Assembly: GCA_033809415.1 (NCBI GenBank)
Contig: JAPXLT010000185.1
Location: 1 to 9,477 of the forward strand
Length of the DNA: 9,477 bases
Reading direction: 5' to 3'
From: JAQVUB01 sp033809415
GTDB lineage: Bacteria; Verrucomicrobiota; Lentisphaeria; Oligosphaerales; Oligosphaeraceae
Made by a program: the position numbers and the translations under genes. The notes beneath the pieces are model-generated. The model saw only the letters and a program-made list of their open reading frames with translations. It was not told the origin of the DNA and did no database searches. Positions within the stretch are counted from its first letter, which is position 1. Every line of letters starts with the position of its first letter. Below, in pieces: positions 1-6,549 of the stretch.

Positions 1-83
1 GGCTCACCCTCGCTGGATTCCAGTTTCTCGACTAAGACATCTATCCGGTCACCTATATTTACTATACCTTCGCATGACTGCAC
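1..83 (-). CDS. Possible 5' end of a further gene, running off the window (low confidence)
   Basis: Downstream of the Gfo/Idh/MocA stop codon one minus-strand frame stays open from a GTG at 83-81 to the window edge, giving 27 codons that start (M)QSCEGIVNIGDRIDVLVEK. The peptide is hydrophilic with no signal peptide, and I do not recognise it. The 22-nt gap after the previous stop fits operon spacing. The ribosome site is weak: a purine-rich AGAAG lies just before GTG, while the better AGGAGAAG lies over 20 nt away, at the previous stop codon. No ATG in this frame is available. The alternative is that this is merely an open intergenic stretch; 27 codons can be open by chance. Confidence 0.3.
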   Translation of the reverse strand, partial: MQSCEGIVNIGDRIDVLVEKLESSEGE

Positions 84-105
84 CTGTCTTCTGGAGAAAC
101 TTCTC

Positions 106-1164
106 CTACAGGAAAACCTCTTTACCAGTTCGGGCGGATTCATAGATAGCCAGGATCAGGTCGACAGCGCGGCGCGCGCTGCGTCCGGTGATATACGGGT
201 CGCGATCTTCCTTAATCGCCTGCACCAGGTCGTTGACGAGGAAAGTATGGGCAGTCTGCCCGAAATTGGCCGGATTGTTGGTAGCTCCCTCGAGAGCCTC
301 GCCAGGGTCGCCATCCTTTTCCTGCTGGTCTTTGGCCAAGCCATCCGGTTCTGTGGTTTTGGCAAAGCGAGTGATTTTGCTTTCGCTGATGCAAATGGTT
401 CCGCGGTCGCCATGAAATTCCAACCGCCTTGGTTCACCGGGATTGCAGGAGGTGGTGCCGATGATCGTGCCCAGCGCCCCGTTTTTGAAAAGGAGGCTGG
501 CGGTGCAGGTGTCTTCGACTTCGATGTCACGCACAAGGTGGTCCATGCGTGCGAAGACCCGCTCGACCGGGGAATTCATGATCCACATCAGCAGGTCGAT
601 GCCATGCACGCCCTGGTTCATCAGGGCACCGCCACCATCCAAAGCCCAGGTGCCACGCCAGCCGGCGCTGGCATAATAGGCTCTCGAACGATAGTATTTC
701 ATGAAGCCATCGCCCAGAGTCATTTTCCCTAACTGCCCGTCCATGATCGCCTGGCGTGCCGCGATATTGTGTTGCTCGGTACGCCCCTGGAAGACGCAGC
801 CCATTTTAACATTGGCCTTGTCGACCGCCTCGATCATCCGGCACATCCGGTCATAGGTGATATCGAGCGGCTTTTCGCAGAAGACATGTTTTCCCGCTTT
901 GGCTGCCGCGATGACACCATCAGCATGCAGGCCGGAAGGAGTGCAGATGCAGACGACATCGACGGCGGGGTCCTTGACCATTTCCAGGTAATTTTTATAG
1001 AAGGTGACATTGCCGTTGTCAGCGGCGCATTTGCGTCCCTTTGCCTCATCAATATCACAAACTGCCACCAGTCCGGCTTCCGGGCAGGCAGCAATGGCAC
1101 CCAAGTGGGCTGAAGAGATAACGCCGCAACCAAGAACAGCAAAACCAAACTTGTCGTTTCTCAT
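106..1164 (-). CDS. Gfo/Idh/MocA-family NAD(P)-dependent oxidoreductase
   Basis: A 352-residue cytoplasmic dehydrogenase of the usual length for the Gfo/Idh/MocA family, which oxidises or reduces sugars, inositols and sugar nucleotides with bound NAD(P). The N-terminal Rossmann fold shows FAVLGCGVIS (residues 8-17, G12-x-G14) and an acidic residue after the second strand (VAVCDID, 33-39). The family signature CEKPLD is at 96-101, with Lys98 the usual catalytic or cofactor-contacting lysine. The C-terminal sheet domain carries GGGALMNQGVHGIDLL (177-192); His187 and Asp190 match the conserved active-site HxxD. I chose the ATG at 1164 because GAGGAG lies 10 nt upstream and homology begins there. 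The reading frame stays open to 1341, but that extension is repeat DNA. Substrate cannot be read from the sequence; inositol, UDP-amino-sugar acid or other keto-sugar dehydrogenase roles all fit. It is separated from the upstream genes by repeats and a terminator-like hairpin, so it may be a separate transcription unit. Confidence 0.93.
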   Translation of the reverse strand: MRNDKFGFAVLGCGVISSAHLGAIAACPEAGLVAVCDIDEAKGRKCAADNGNVTFYKNYLEMVKDPAVDVVCICTPSGLHADGVIAAAKAGKHVFCEKPLDITYDRMCRMIEAVDKANVKMGCVFQGRTEQHNIAARQAIMDGQLGKMTLGDGFMKYYRSRAYYASAGWRGTWALDGGGALMNQGVHGIDLLMWIMNSPVERVFARMDHLVRDIEVEDTCTASLLFKNGALGTIIGTTSCNPGEPRRLEFHGDRGTICISESKITRFAKTTEPDGLAKDQQEKDGDPGEALEGATNNPANFGQTAHTFLVNDLVQAIKEDRDPYITGRSARRAVDLILAIYESARTGKEVFL

Positions 1165-1174
1165 TTCTTCTGAA

Positions 1175-1180
1175 CTCCTC
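1175..1180 (-). promoter_or_regulatory. Ribosome binding site fixing the start of the 106-1164 gene
   Basis: On the minus strand GAGGAG is followed by a 10-nt spacer (TTCAGAAGAA) and the ATG at 1164. This supports the internal start over the longer open frame that begins at 1341 inside repeat DNA. Confidence 0.75.
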
Positions 1181-1280
1181 TTTGTCCCAGATTCTTGTTG
1201 TGAAAGATTTTTCTGAAAAGCTATCTTCAAGTCATTGGCATACAGCCCTTTTAATATACCGCTAATTCCTGTCTTTTTCT

Positions 1281-1332
1281 CCGACCGATCCGACCGATCC
1301 GACCGATCCGACTGATCCGACTGATCAGTCGG
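1281..1332. repeat. 9-bp tandem array (ccgaccgat/ccgactgat) ending in a 16-bp palindrome
   Basis: Five head-to-tail 9-bp units are visible: ccgaccgat three times (1281-1307), then ccgactgat twice (1308-1325). The last unit joins cagtcgg (1326-1332) to make the perfect palindrome CCGACTGATCAGTCGG (1317-1332). The whole array is bounded by a 10-bp inverted repeat, tttctccgac (1276-1285) against gtcggagaaa (1328-1337). On the minus strand it would encode repeating Ser-Asp-Arg if translated, as an in-frame extension of the downstream dehydrogenase, but no ribosome site supports this. It lies between the two Gfo/Idh/MocA genes. Similar arrays occur, to my knowledge, between genes in Lentisphaerota genomes; their role is unknown to me. 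Confidence 0.9.
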
Positions 1333-1350
1333 AGAAACCAAACAGCCCTA

Positions 1351-1447
1351 CAAATTTTCCGCGTTTTCCGTGCTTTCCGTGGACAAAAAAATGGGGTGTG
1401 GGCGCCAGCCCACGCCAAGTCTTTTCGTGCTTTTTGTGGTAAAAAAA
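1351..1447 (-). repeat. ~95-bp dispersed intergenic repeat, copy A
   Basis: Read on the minus strand, this stretch aligns with 8479-8573 (plus strand) over about 95 bp with one short gap and roughly one mismatch in eight by eye. Order of parts: ttttaccac, a cacgaaa-type block, the core cttggcgtgggctg-cgcccaca with a GTGGGC/GCCCAC stem, a T-tract, then gtccacggaaagcacggaaaa. It ends 3 nt from the stop codon of the divergent Gfo/Idh/MocA gene without shortening that gene's expected C-terminus. The two copies are in opposite orientation. No ORF or transposase is associated, so it behaves like a REP/MITE-type intergenic element. Confidence 0.85.
1385..1416 (-). terminator. Terminator-like hairpin inside repeat copy A
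   Basis: On the minus strand the arm GGCGTGGGC (1416-1408) and the arm GCCCACACC (1403-1395) can pair around a 4-nt loop (TGGC), with one C-A mismatch. Three bases later comes a run of seven T (1391-1385). It begins about 35 nt after the stop codon of the 1451-2392 gene, the right place for an intrinsic terminator. The same core in copy B has its T-run further from the stem, so termination activity is an inference specific to this copy. Confidence 0.4.
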
Positions 1448-1450
1448 CGC

Positions 1451-2392
1451 TCATTCTCGACCGATTCGGATTTTTTTGCCGTTGTTTTGGCGGGATTCGA
1501 GTGCAGCGATAACGACTTTATTGAGCAGGAGCGTATTTTGCAGCGGTGTTGGTGTGATTCCGGTTTTGAGCATGCCGGTAAATTCCTTCATCATTTTGAC
1601 GATGCTGAAGAAGTAGTGTTCGAGGGTTGGGTCAGTATACGGCATGGTATATGGAGGTTGCTCGCCACGGAAGCGGAAGGTCAGTTCGAGTGGCAGGCTG
1701 AGGTGCTCGAATACCTGCAAGACGGCCTGTACCCCGTTGGCAAAGGTCAGAATGACCGTATCTGCATTTTCAGCTCCTGCATTCTGCACGGAAACAACTT
1801 GGTTGCCAATCAGATGGAACAGGGGTTCGAGCAAGTGCGGCGCATAGCGTTCCCAGATGCAGGGAGCTGCACCGTAAACCGTCGCTAACTCAGCAGACGA
1901 CAGTAGTTGTGCAGCAGCATCAACCAGCGCAGACCAGCGGAACGAACTCGAGGTCATCAAGGGATAATTATGTGCGCATTCTGCAAAGTGCGCCAGTTCC
2001 GACCGGTCAGGCGACAGCAATTTGTCCATGAACAACGGCTTCCCGGAAGCAAAGATTTTTTTTGACATTTCCCAGTGGTTCCAGACGTCATCCCGGGCGA
2101 ACAGGATGGCATCAACACTTTCCACCAGTTCATCCAGAGAAGAGGCAATATGTGGAATCCGCGAAACCGCCGCAATTTTACGTGACACATCGGGATTCTC
2201 GGTCCAGATATGGCTAACTCGTGCTTCGGGGATAAAATCTCTGCCGTCGTGAAAATCCCTTAGATATTTCCGGATCAGGCTGAATTCGCAAAGTTCATCC
2301 AGTGCATCCTGGTTGAATCCATTGAAGACAGCCGAAAAACTGTAGGGGTGTCCATTACCGGGGTTGAGCCCAACCATGCCAATGTTGTACAT
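1451..2392 (-). CDS. Divergent Gfo/Idh/MocA-like oxidoreductase of the 'GNGHPYSFSA' subfamily
   Basis: A 313-residue cytoplasmic protein with a Gfo/Idh/MocA-type Rossmann N-terminus: MYNIGMVGLNPGNGHPYSFS (1-20) replaces the standard GxGxxG. VDAILFARDDVWNH (93-106) marks the later Rossmann strand, and FMDKLLS (121-127) occupies the place of the usual EKP motif, keeping Lys124 but losing the proline. His186 (RYAPH) may stand for the active-site histidine. The C-terminus LLLNKVVIAALESRQNNGKK is typical of the family, so the gene looks complete. I associate this subfamily with surface-polysaccharide loci beside SDRs and class III or DegT aminotransferases. Two bases separate its ATG from the SDR stop, and GGAG lies 11 nt upstream inside the SDR gene, so translation is probably coupled. 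The substrate is unknown; loss of the standard motifs leaves open a changed reaction. Confidence 0.85.
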   Translation of the reverse strand: MYNIGMVGLNPGNGHPYSFSAVFNGFNQDALDELCEFSLIRKYLRDFHDGRDFIPEARVSHIWTENPDVSRKIAAVSRIPHIASSLDELVESVDAILFARDDVWNHWEMSKKIFASGKPLFMDKLLSPDRSELAHFAECAHNYPLMTSSSFRWSALVDAAAQLLSSAELATVYGAAPCIWERYAPHLLEPLFHLIGNQVVSVQNAGAENADTVILTFANGVQAVLQVFEHLSLPLELTFRFRGEQPPYTMPYTDPTLEHYFFSIVKMMKEFTGMLKTGITPTPLQNTLLLNKVVIAALESRQNNGKKIRIGRE

Positions 2393-2394
2393 TT

Positions 2395-3168
2395 TTATTT
2401 GATCTCCGTAAAGCCGCCATCGAGGACGAGATTATGGCCGGTGATGTATTTTGCCGCCTCCGAAGCCAGGAATACGACGGCACCACCCAGGTCGCCACTC
2501 TGCCCCATGCGTCTCAGCATGGTCAGCTCGGCATAGTCCTGAATGAAATGTTTCGGTTGATTGCGCTGGAATCCACCCGGCGAGATGGTATTTACCCGGA
2601 TTCCGTACGGTCCCAGATAAGCGGCCACATCACGGCTAAGGCCGATAACTCCGGCTTTGGCAGCGGAATAGGCTATCGGATTTGGGGTCATGTCGTCTCT
2701 GTAAATGCGGCGGTCGCGTCCGACCAGTCCGGCGATGGACGCGATATTGATGATGCAACCGTGCCCTTTTGGCATCATTAGCTTTGCATATTCCCGAAGC
2801 ATCAGGAAGGTGCCGGTCAGATTGGAGCTGATGAAGTCATTCCAGCCGGCCAATGTTTCCTTTTCCAGCAATCCGCAGGCCGACGGTGAATGTCCTCCGG
2901 CATTATTTACCAGGATATCAACGCCCTGGAATTCCGCATCGAGCCTTTGGAAGAGTCGGATAATGCTGTCTTCGCTGTTGAGTTCGAGTTCCATGCCCAG
3001 GGCATCTTCGCCCAGCTGCCTGGCCGCTTGCTCGGCCTTTTCCGCACTGCGTGAGGTTACGACTACCCGTGCACCGGCCTCCTGCAAAGCAGAGGCGATT
3101 TCTGCGCCGAAGTTCTGGCTGCCGCCAGTGACCAAGGCAATTTTACCAGATAAAGAGAATGCCTTCAT
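2395..3168 (-). CDS. Classical short-chain dehydrogenase/reductase (SDR)
   Basis: A 257-residue cytoplasmic NAD(P)-dependent oxidoreductase of the classical SDR family. Visible motifs: cofactor loop TGGSQNFG (14-21, a TGxxxGxG variant with Asn in place of the second Gly), NNAG (88-91), catalytic Ser144 in NIASIAG, and the YxxxK pair Tyr167/Lys171 in YSAAKAG. PGGF follows at 197-200 and the C-terminal TGHNLVLDGG matches the family. Arg in VVTSRSA (36-42) after the second strand suggests NADP preference, though weakly. I chose the ATG at 3168; the open frame begins two codons earlier with TTG, right after an in-frame TAA. The ribosome site is weak (AGG about 14 nt upstream), so expression may depend on coupling with the short ORF before it. 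Close packing with the following Gfo/Idh/MocA-like gene suggests that the two act on the same keto-sugar or sugar nucleotide. Confidence 0.93.
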   Translation of the reverse strand: MKAFSLSGKIALVTGGSQNFGAEIASALQEAGARVVVTSRSAEKAEQAARQLGEDALGMELELNSEDSIIRLFQRLDAEFQGVDILVNNAGGHSPSACGLLEKETLAGWNDFISSNLTGTFLMLREYAKLMMPKGHGCIINIASIAGLVGRDRRIYRDDMTPNPIAYSAAKAGVIGLSRDVAAYLGPYGIRVNTISPGGFQRNQPKHFIQDYAELTMLRRMGQSGDLGGAVVFLASEAAKYITGHNLVLDGGFTEIK

Positions 3169-3174
3169 AATCAA

Positions 3175-3297
3175 TTAATAGCCTGTACACACCCCTCGAC
3201 TAAAACGACCGAGATGTTTGGACAACAATTGCGTCATGCCTGGAATAACTTCCTCGACATGATCCTGAAAACGTAAAGAGTTGATGATCGGATTCAT
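3175..3297 (-). pseudogene. 40-codon ORF resembling the N-terminus of a class III (GSA-type) aminotransferase; probable remnant
   Basis: An ATG at 3297 is preceded 6 nt upstream by GGAAAGG, a fair ribosome site, and the frame runs 40 codons to TAA at 3177-3175, ending 6 nt before the SDR start and in the same frame. The peptide contains VEEVIPGMTQLLSKHLGRF (14-32), then SRGVCTGY. This pattern, IPGxTQxxSKxxxxFxxGVxxxY, is what I know from the start of glutamate-1-semialdehyde-aminomutase-like class III aminotransferases used in surface-sugar pathways, where the real protein continues for another 380-400 residues. No later part of such an enzyme is present, so most of the gene appears deleted. 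Alternatives are a functional small protein or a leader peptide. The 92 nt between it and the preceding gene (3298-3389) show no clear promoter or terminator. Confidence 0.5.
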
Positions 3298-3389
3298 AAG
3301 GTACCTTTCCGATAAAAATGTTTCTTGCCAGAGAAAAATCAAAATTCCTGCCAAGCAAACAGGCGTGAATGATCTATACTCGAACCGGA

Positions 3390-6300
3390 TTATTTTTCTC
3401 GAACGTCTCCTGCCTCTGCAGTAGAATCCGTTTCCACGGACAACTGTTTTTCCAAGTTTAGGATTTCAGCAGCTATTTTTCTGCGCGCGAGGTCATAGTC
3501 TTCAAAATCCCAGCCGTTTGGCAGATTGAAACGTCCCGATGCGTATCTTTTCCCATCCGCTTCCCAAGTTTTGTCCCACAAGCTGTCAAAATATACGGAT
3601 TTTGTCCGGAACAGCTCAAAATCAAAGCTGTTACTCAGCGTCTCGAGCAGTTGTTTCGCTGCGGCTGAATCCATCTTGTGCTGTTTCGCCTGCTCAATTC
3701 GATTTTCGAGGGTGATAATATAACGCAAATCGTCCACTCCTTCGCGAAAACCGACATAGTCAAGGATCGGACCCCCCTTTCGTTGTCCGTGCGGTGGTAT
3801 CATATAACAAAAATCGGTTCCGTCAAGATCATTGAGAGGGCTGGAATGTGCAAAGTGATACGTCCAAATCAACTGTCCGGAGGCGCCATTGCCGATGGAA
3901 CGGAAGAACCATCCGGTAATAAAGCGCATAGCAGCAGGTTTTGAACAAGTTAACGCATTGTTCGAGTTATAGGCAATCAACTCAACGTTCCGACGCTTTG
4001 CTTCCGCGAGCATGTTTTCCCAGGAATCGACATACCATAATTTGCGAGTGTTGAAGCGTACGATAAAAATATCAATCATGTCGGCAATTTCGTCAACTTC
4101 TTTTTGAAAAGGACGTGCGGTCTTATACCAGATATGATCATTGGCCGTAGTGAGTCCCAGCTTCTTTTGTTGTCTGACTTCAGCGATGAAATCCTGCAAG
4201 CGCCAAGGATTGGAAAGCACTTCATCATAACTGTTGTAAACCAGTTTTGGCCATTTCTTTACTTCTCTATGCTGTTCGAGTTGTTTGATCAGTTTGGCAT
4301 AGGCAGCCGCCTGATCTCCCGGCGGCAGGGAACGCGCTTTGTCCATAATCCCTTCGCTCAGCAGAAAAATCCGCCCCGGAATTTTGTGACGGAGAAAACT
4401 TTCGGCAACGACGGATAAAAGCGACTGCTCGAAGTTAATTTTTAAGCTTTGCAGTGAATTGCCTTCCATCGATAGTACATTTGCGCTGGCGACGGCGATG
4501 CTGGTTGCTCCATAATCCGCCATATCCGCCATGGTTTGCAGAGTTTCATCATGATCTGCCAGAGTTGTCCAAAACCCGATATCATAGCCATTTGCCGGTG
4601 CCAGAGTGAAGGGATAGACCGTCAGTTCTAGCATTATTTTCTCTTCAACCAGGCCATTTTCGGCCGTCAGGCGAAACTCCCCTTGATATAATCCCCCGGG
4701 AGTATTGTCGGGCACCTGCAAGGTGATCCAAAATTGACGTGATTCCCCTTCATTGAGATCGAATTGGGCAGCCGGTTCAAGGTAATAGGGCATCTTCATG
4801 AATTCTGATTTTCCGGTATACCTGGACGTTCTTTTGATTCCGGGTTCCACAGTTGACAGTTTTGCCTTTATTTCTGCTTCCACACCAAAGGAGCTGACAA
4901 ATTTGCCTGATTGCCGTAATTGAACATTTGCCACCTTGCGCAAACCATGGATACCAAAGCTGACCGGCTCGAATTCACCACGAGCAGCGCAGACAGTTAA
5001 ATGCAGCTGTTCTTCGACCTGTTCCGGAATGCTGTTTGGGAATAACAAATCCATCCAAGGTTGAGCGAACAATAGAAAACCGCGTTGACGAGCACTCGGG
5101 CCAAACTCCGGAATTTTGCGGTGTTCCACAAATTCCCGTTCAGTGAAATAGCCAGATGCAATTTGTCCGCGAACTTTTTCCTGGGTGAGTTTTTCAAGAG
5201 ATTCAGCGGTTGGAGGAACGGTTTTTTCCACTGTAAATCCGGGGATAGGCGGATAATCTTTGCTTCTTCGTAGTTCGGAGGGAATAAATTTCAGATAGCC
5301 GAGATAGAAGTTGCTGTTTGCCGGAAATAGTCGAATGCGCTTGTTGTCCATTTTAAGATTGCTGGCAATGGGTTGTTCCAGATTGTAATGCCTGGCGCTA
5401 TCTCCGGCAGGAACATGAATTGTCTGAATTTCATCTCCCAAGCCGATGATGATTTTTGTGGGAGCAGTAACAGCACGTGCAGCGATATACACATCATAAA
5501 TGCCGTGCAGCTGAGGATCAAATTCCAATATTCCATCACCATACGATGGTGGATGCAAGATACCGGAATCCGGGTTGATCATGTGGGCTTCCTTTCGAAA
5601 AACCCACTGCCCGCTGTTGACTCTGACTCCAGAGCTGGTGACTATGGGGGCTGGTGAAAAGCGACTGAAATCACTGATGATGATTGTGCCAGGCGGATCC
5701 GCTAAGTCCAGTGGCGGGAAGTGAATAGCTTTTGGAGACGGAGGTAGATTGCTGGTTGTGTCTGACGTTGTTGCGGACAATATTTTGTCTGCTGCTTCTG
5801 CACGATATGGCGAAATTTCAAAATAGTATAAATTGCCATGGAATTTATAGGGGCCGCGTTGTGTACCAAGATAAAGATTTCCCCTTTGAGGAGTCAGCGT
5901 GCCGGTTGTTTTATATTCGGCAAGTTGTTTTCCATCCAACACAACTCGCATTTTCCCATTGCCAAACAGCAAGAGCAATTCATAATCCCGATTATTCTGT
6001 AATTCCGCATTGATTGTACGATGTGCAGGAGTAATACCACGCAGAGAGATCAGCATTTTCTTGCGGTCTGCACTCAACATGACCGAATAGCCATTCTGAT
6101 AGCTCGATCCTTTACTGAACAAGGCCAGCCAAGGCGCATCCCCTAAGGCATCAAAATCTACCGAAAAGCGGATTTTGGCGATAAATCCATCAGGATAGTT
6201 CAGATCATCGCGATCCGGAATCTCGACGGAGCCACCATGAATATTGAGAAAGAAGCCTCGGTCATCTTCTTGTGCCCAAGTGATTTTTTCAGGATTGACC

Positions 6301-6467
6301 AGCGTGCCATCCAATCCACCGATGGAATCACGGATGGTATGGCTTCCGCTTCCGTCTTTGATTTCCCAACGATGATGCGCATTAACATTTTCACAAAAGA
6401 CGGATGATGAGCTGCCTATGAATAGGAACGAGCAGACTACAAGGACAAGCAAGTAATTCAATTTCAT
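3390..6467 (-). CDS. Secreted LamG plus GH123/DUF4091-like glycoside hydrolase-type protein
   Basis: A 1025-residue exported protein. Residues 1-25 form a Sec signal peptide (MKLNYLLVLVVCSFLFIG core); there is no lipobox, and cleavage near VNA-HH (residue 30) is plausible. Residues ~28-223 look like a LamG/concanavalin-A-type jelly roll (RWEIKDGSG...GGLDGTLVN, ending GNLYYFEISPY). Residues ~258-398 form a second beta-rich module, and ~473-618 a beta-sandwich as found before GH123 barrels. A probable TIM barrel spans ~628-893, and REGVDDLRY at 908-916 is the DUF4091/GH123 C-terminal signature. The adjacent pair Asp748-Glu749 (YNSYDE) sits where GH123 N-acetyl-beta-galactosaminidases carry their Asp-Glu catalytic pair, so N-acetylhexosamine hydrolysis is a reasonable guess, not proven. 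The start at 6467 is preferred because GGAG lies 9 nt upstream; the ATG at 6488 has none. It follows the pseudopilin by 82 nt containing repeat copy C. Confidence 0.85.
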   Translation of the reverse strand: MKLNYLLVLVVCSFLFIGSSSSVFCENVNAHHRWEIKDGSGSHTIRDSIGGLDGTLVNPEKITWAQEDDRGFFLNIHGGSVEIPDRDDLNYPDGFIAKIRFSVDFDALGDAPWLALFSKGSSYQNGYSVMLSADRKKMLISLRGITPAHRTINAELQNNRDYELLLLFGNGKMRVVLDGKQLAEYKTTGTLTPQRGNLYLGTQRGPYKFHGNLYYFEISPYRAEAADKILSATTSDTTSNLPPSPKAIHFPPLDLADPPGTIIISDFSRFSPAPIVTSSGVRVNSGQWVFRKEAHMINPDSGILHPPSYGDGILEFDPQLHGIYDVYIAARAVTAPTKIIIGLGDEIQTIHVPAGDSARHYNLEQPIASNLKMDNKRIRLFPANSNFYLGYLKFIPSELRRSKDYPPIPGFTVEKTVPPTAESLEKLTQEKVRGQIASGYFTEREFVEHRKIPEFGPSARQRGFLLFAQPWMDLLFPNSIPEQVEEQLHLTVCAARGEFEPVSFGIHGLRKVANVQLRQSGKFVSSFGVEAEIKAKLSTVEPGIKRTSRYTGKSEFMKMPYYLEPAAQFDLNEGESRQFWITLQVPDNTPGGLYQGEFRLTAENGLVEEKIMLELTVYPFTLAPANGYDIGFWTTLADHDETLQTMADMADYGATSIAVASANVLSMEGNSLQSLKINFEQSLLSVVAESFLRHKIPGRIFLLSEGIMDKARSLPPGDQAAAYAKLIKQLEQHREVKKWPKLVYNSYDEVLSNPWRLQDFIAEVRQQKKLGLTTANDHIWYKTARPFQKEVDEIADMIDIFIVRFNTRKLWYVDSWENMLAEAKRRNVELIAYNSNNALTCSKPAAMRFITGWFFRSIGNGASGQLIWTYHFAHSSPLNDLDGTDFCYMIPPHGQRKGGPILDYVGFREGVDDLRYIITLENRIEQAKQHKMDSAAAKQLLETLSNSFDFELFRTKSVYFDSLWDKTWEADGKRYASGRFNLPNGWDFEDYDLARRKIAAEILNLEKQLSVETDSTAEAGDVREK

Positions 6468-6476
6468 CGACTGAAA

Positions 6477-6480
6477 CTCC
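6477..6480 (-). promoter_or_regulatory. Ribosome binding site choosing the start of the GH123-like gene
   Basis: GGAG on the minus strand is followed by the 9-nt spacer TTTCAGTCG and the ATG at 6467, which begins a clean signal peptide. The in-frame ATG at 6488 would add seven residues and is preceded only by repeat DNA without a ribosome site. Confidence 0.65.
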
Positions 6481-6496
6481 ATATACATTGTTTGTT

Positions 6497-6545
6497 GATT
6501 TTCGTGCCTTTTCGTGTCTTTTCGTTGTTAAAAATGGGTTGTAGA
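6497..6545. repeat. Partial copy (C) of the dispersed repeat, with three 10-bp units
   Basis: Three near-identical units, ttttcgtgcc, ttttcgtgtc and ttttcgttgt (6499-6528), are followed by taaaaatgggttgta. On the minus strand this reads tacaacccatttttaacaacgaaaagacacg, matching the arm of copies A and B that follows the hairpin (cacaacctattttttgtccacggaaagcacgg). The GTGGGC/GCCCAC hairpin half is missing. It fills most of the gap between the pseudopilin stop and the GH123-like start, so it lies in the 5' leader of the hydrolase-type gene. Confidence 0.7.
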
Positions 6546-6549
6546 AAGG

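Noticed and set aside
92..105. Inverted repeat GGAGAA/TTCTCC at the end of the first Gfo/Idh/MocA gene as a terminator
   Set aside because: The arms leave only a 2-nt centre (or a 5-bp stem with 4-nt loop) and no T-run follows on the minus strand.
247..732. 161-codon plus-strand open frame
   Set aside because: It is antisense to the well-supported Gfo/Idh/MocA gene, and its translation shows no domain or ribosome site.
1281..1332. Short CRISPR-like array
   Set aside because: The units are 9 bp, directly adjacent and without spacers.
1165..1341. 59-residue N-terminal extension with Ser-Asp-Arg repeats on the 106-1164 dehydrogenase
   Set aside because: The upstream start lies in tandem repeat DNA with no ribosome site, while ATG 1164 has GAGGAG at good spacing and starts the family homology.
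2395..3297. Single fused gene from the 40-codon ORF into the SDR by stop-codon read-through
   Set aside because: The frames do match across TAA, but there is no read-through context, and the SDR has its own ATG with a normal N-terminus.
3390..6467. Lipoprotein signal in the GH123-like protein (Cys in SSSVFCE)
   Set aside because: The residues before Cys (S-V-F) do not fit the lipobox L-[AS]-[GA]-C, so an ordinary Sec signal peptide is more likely.
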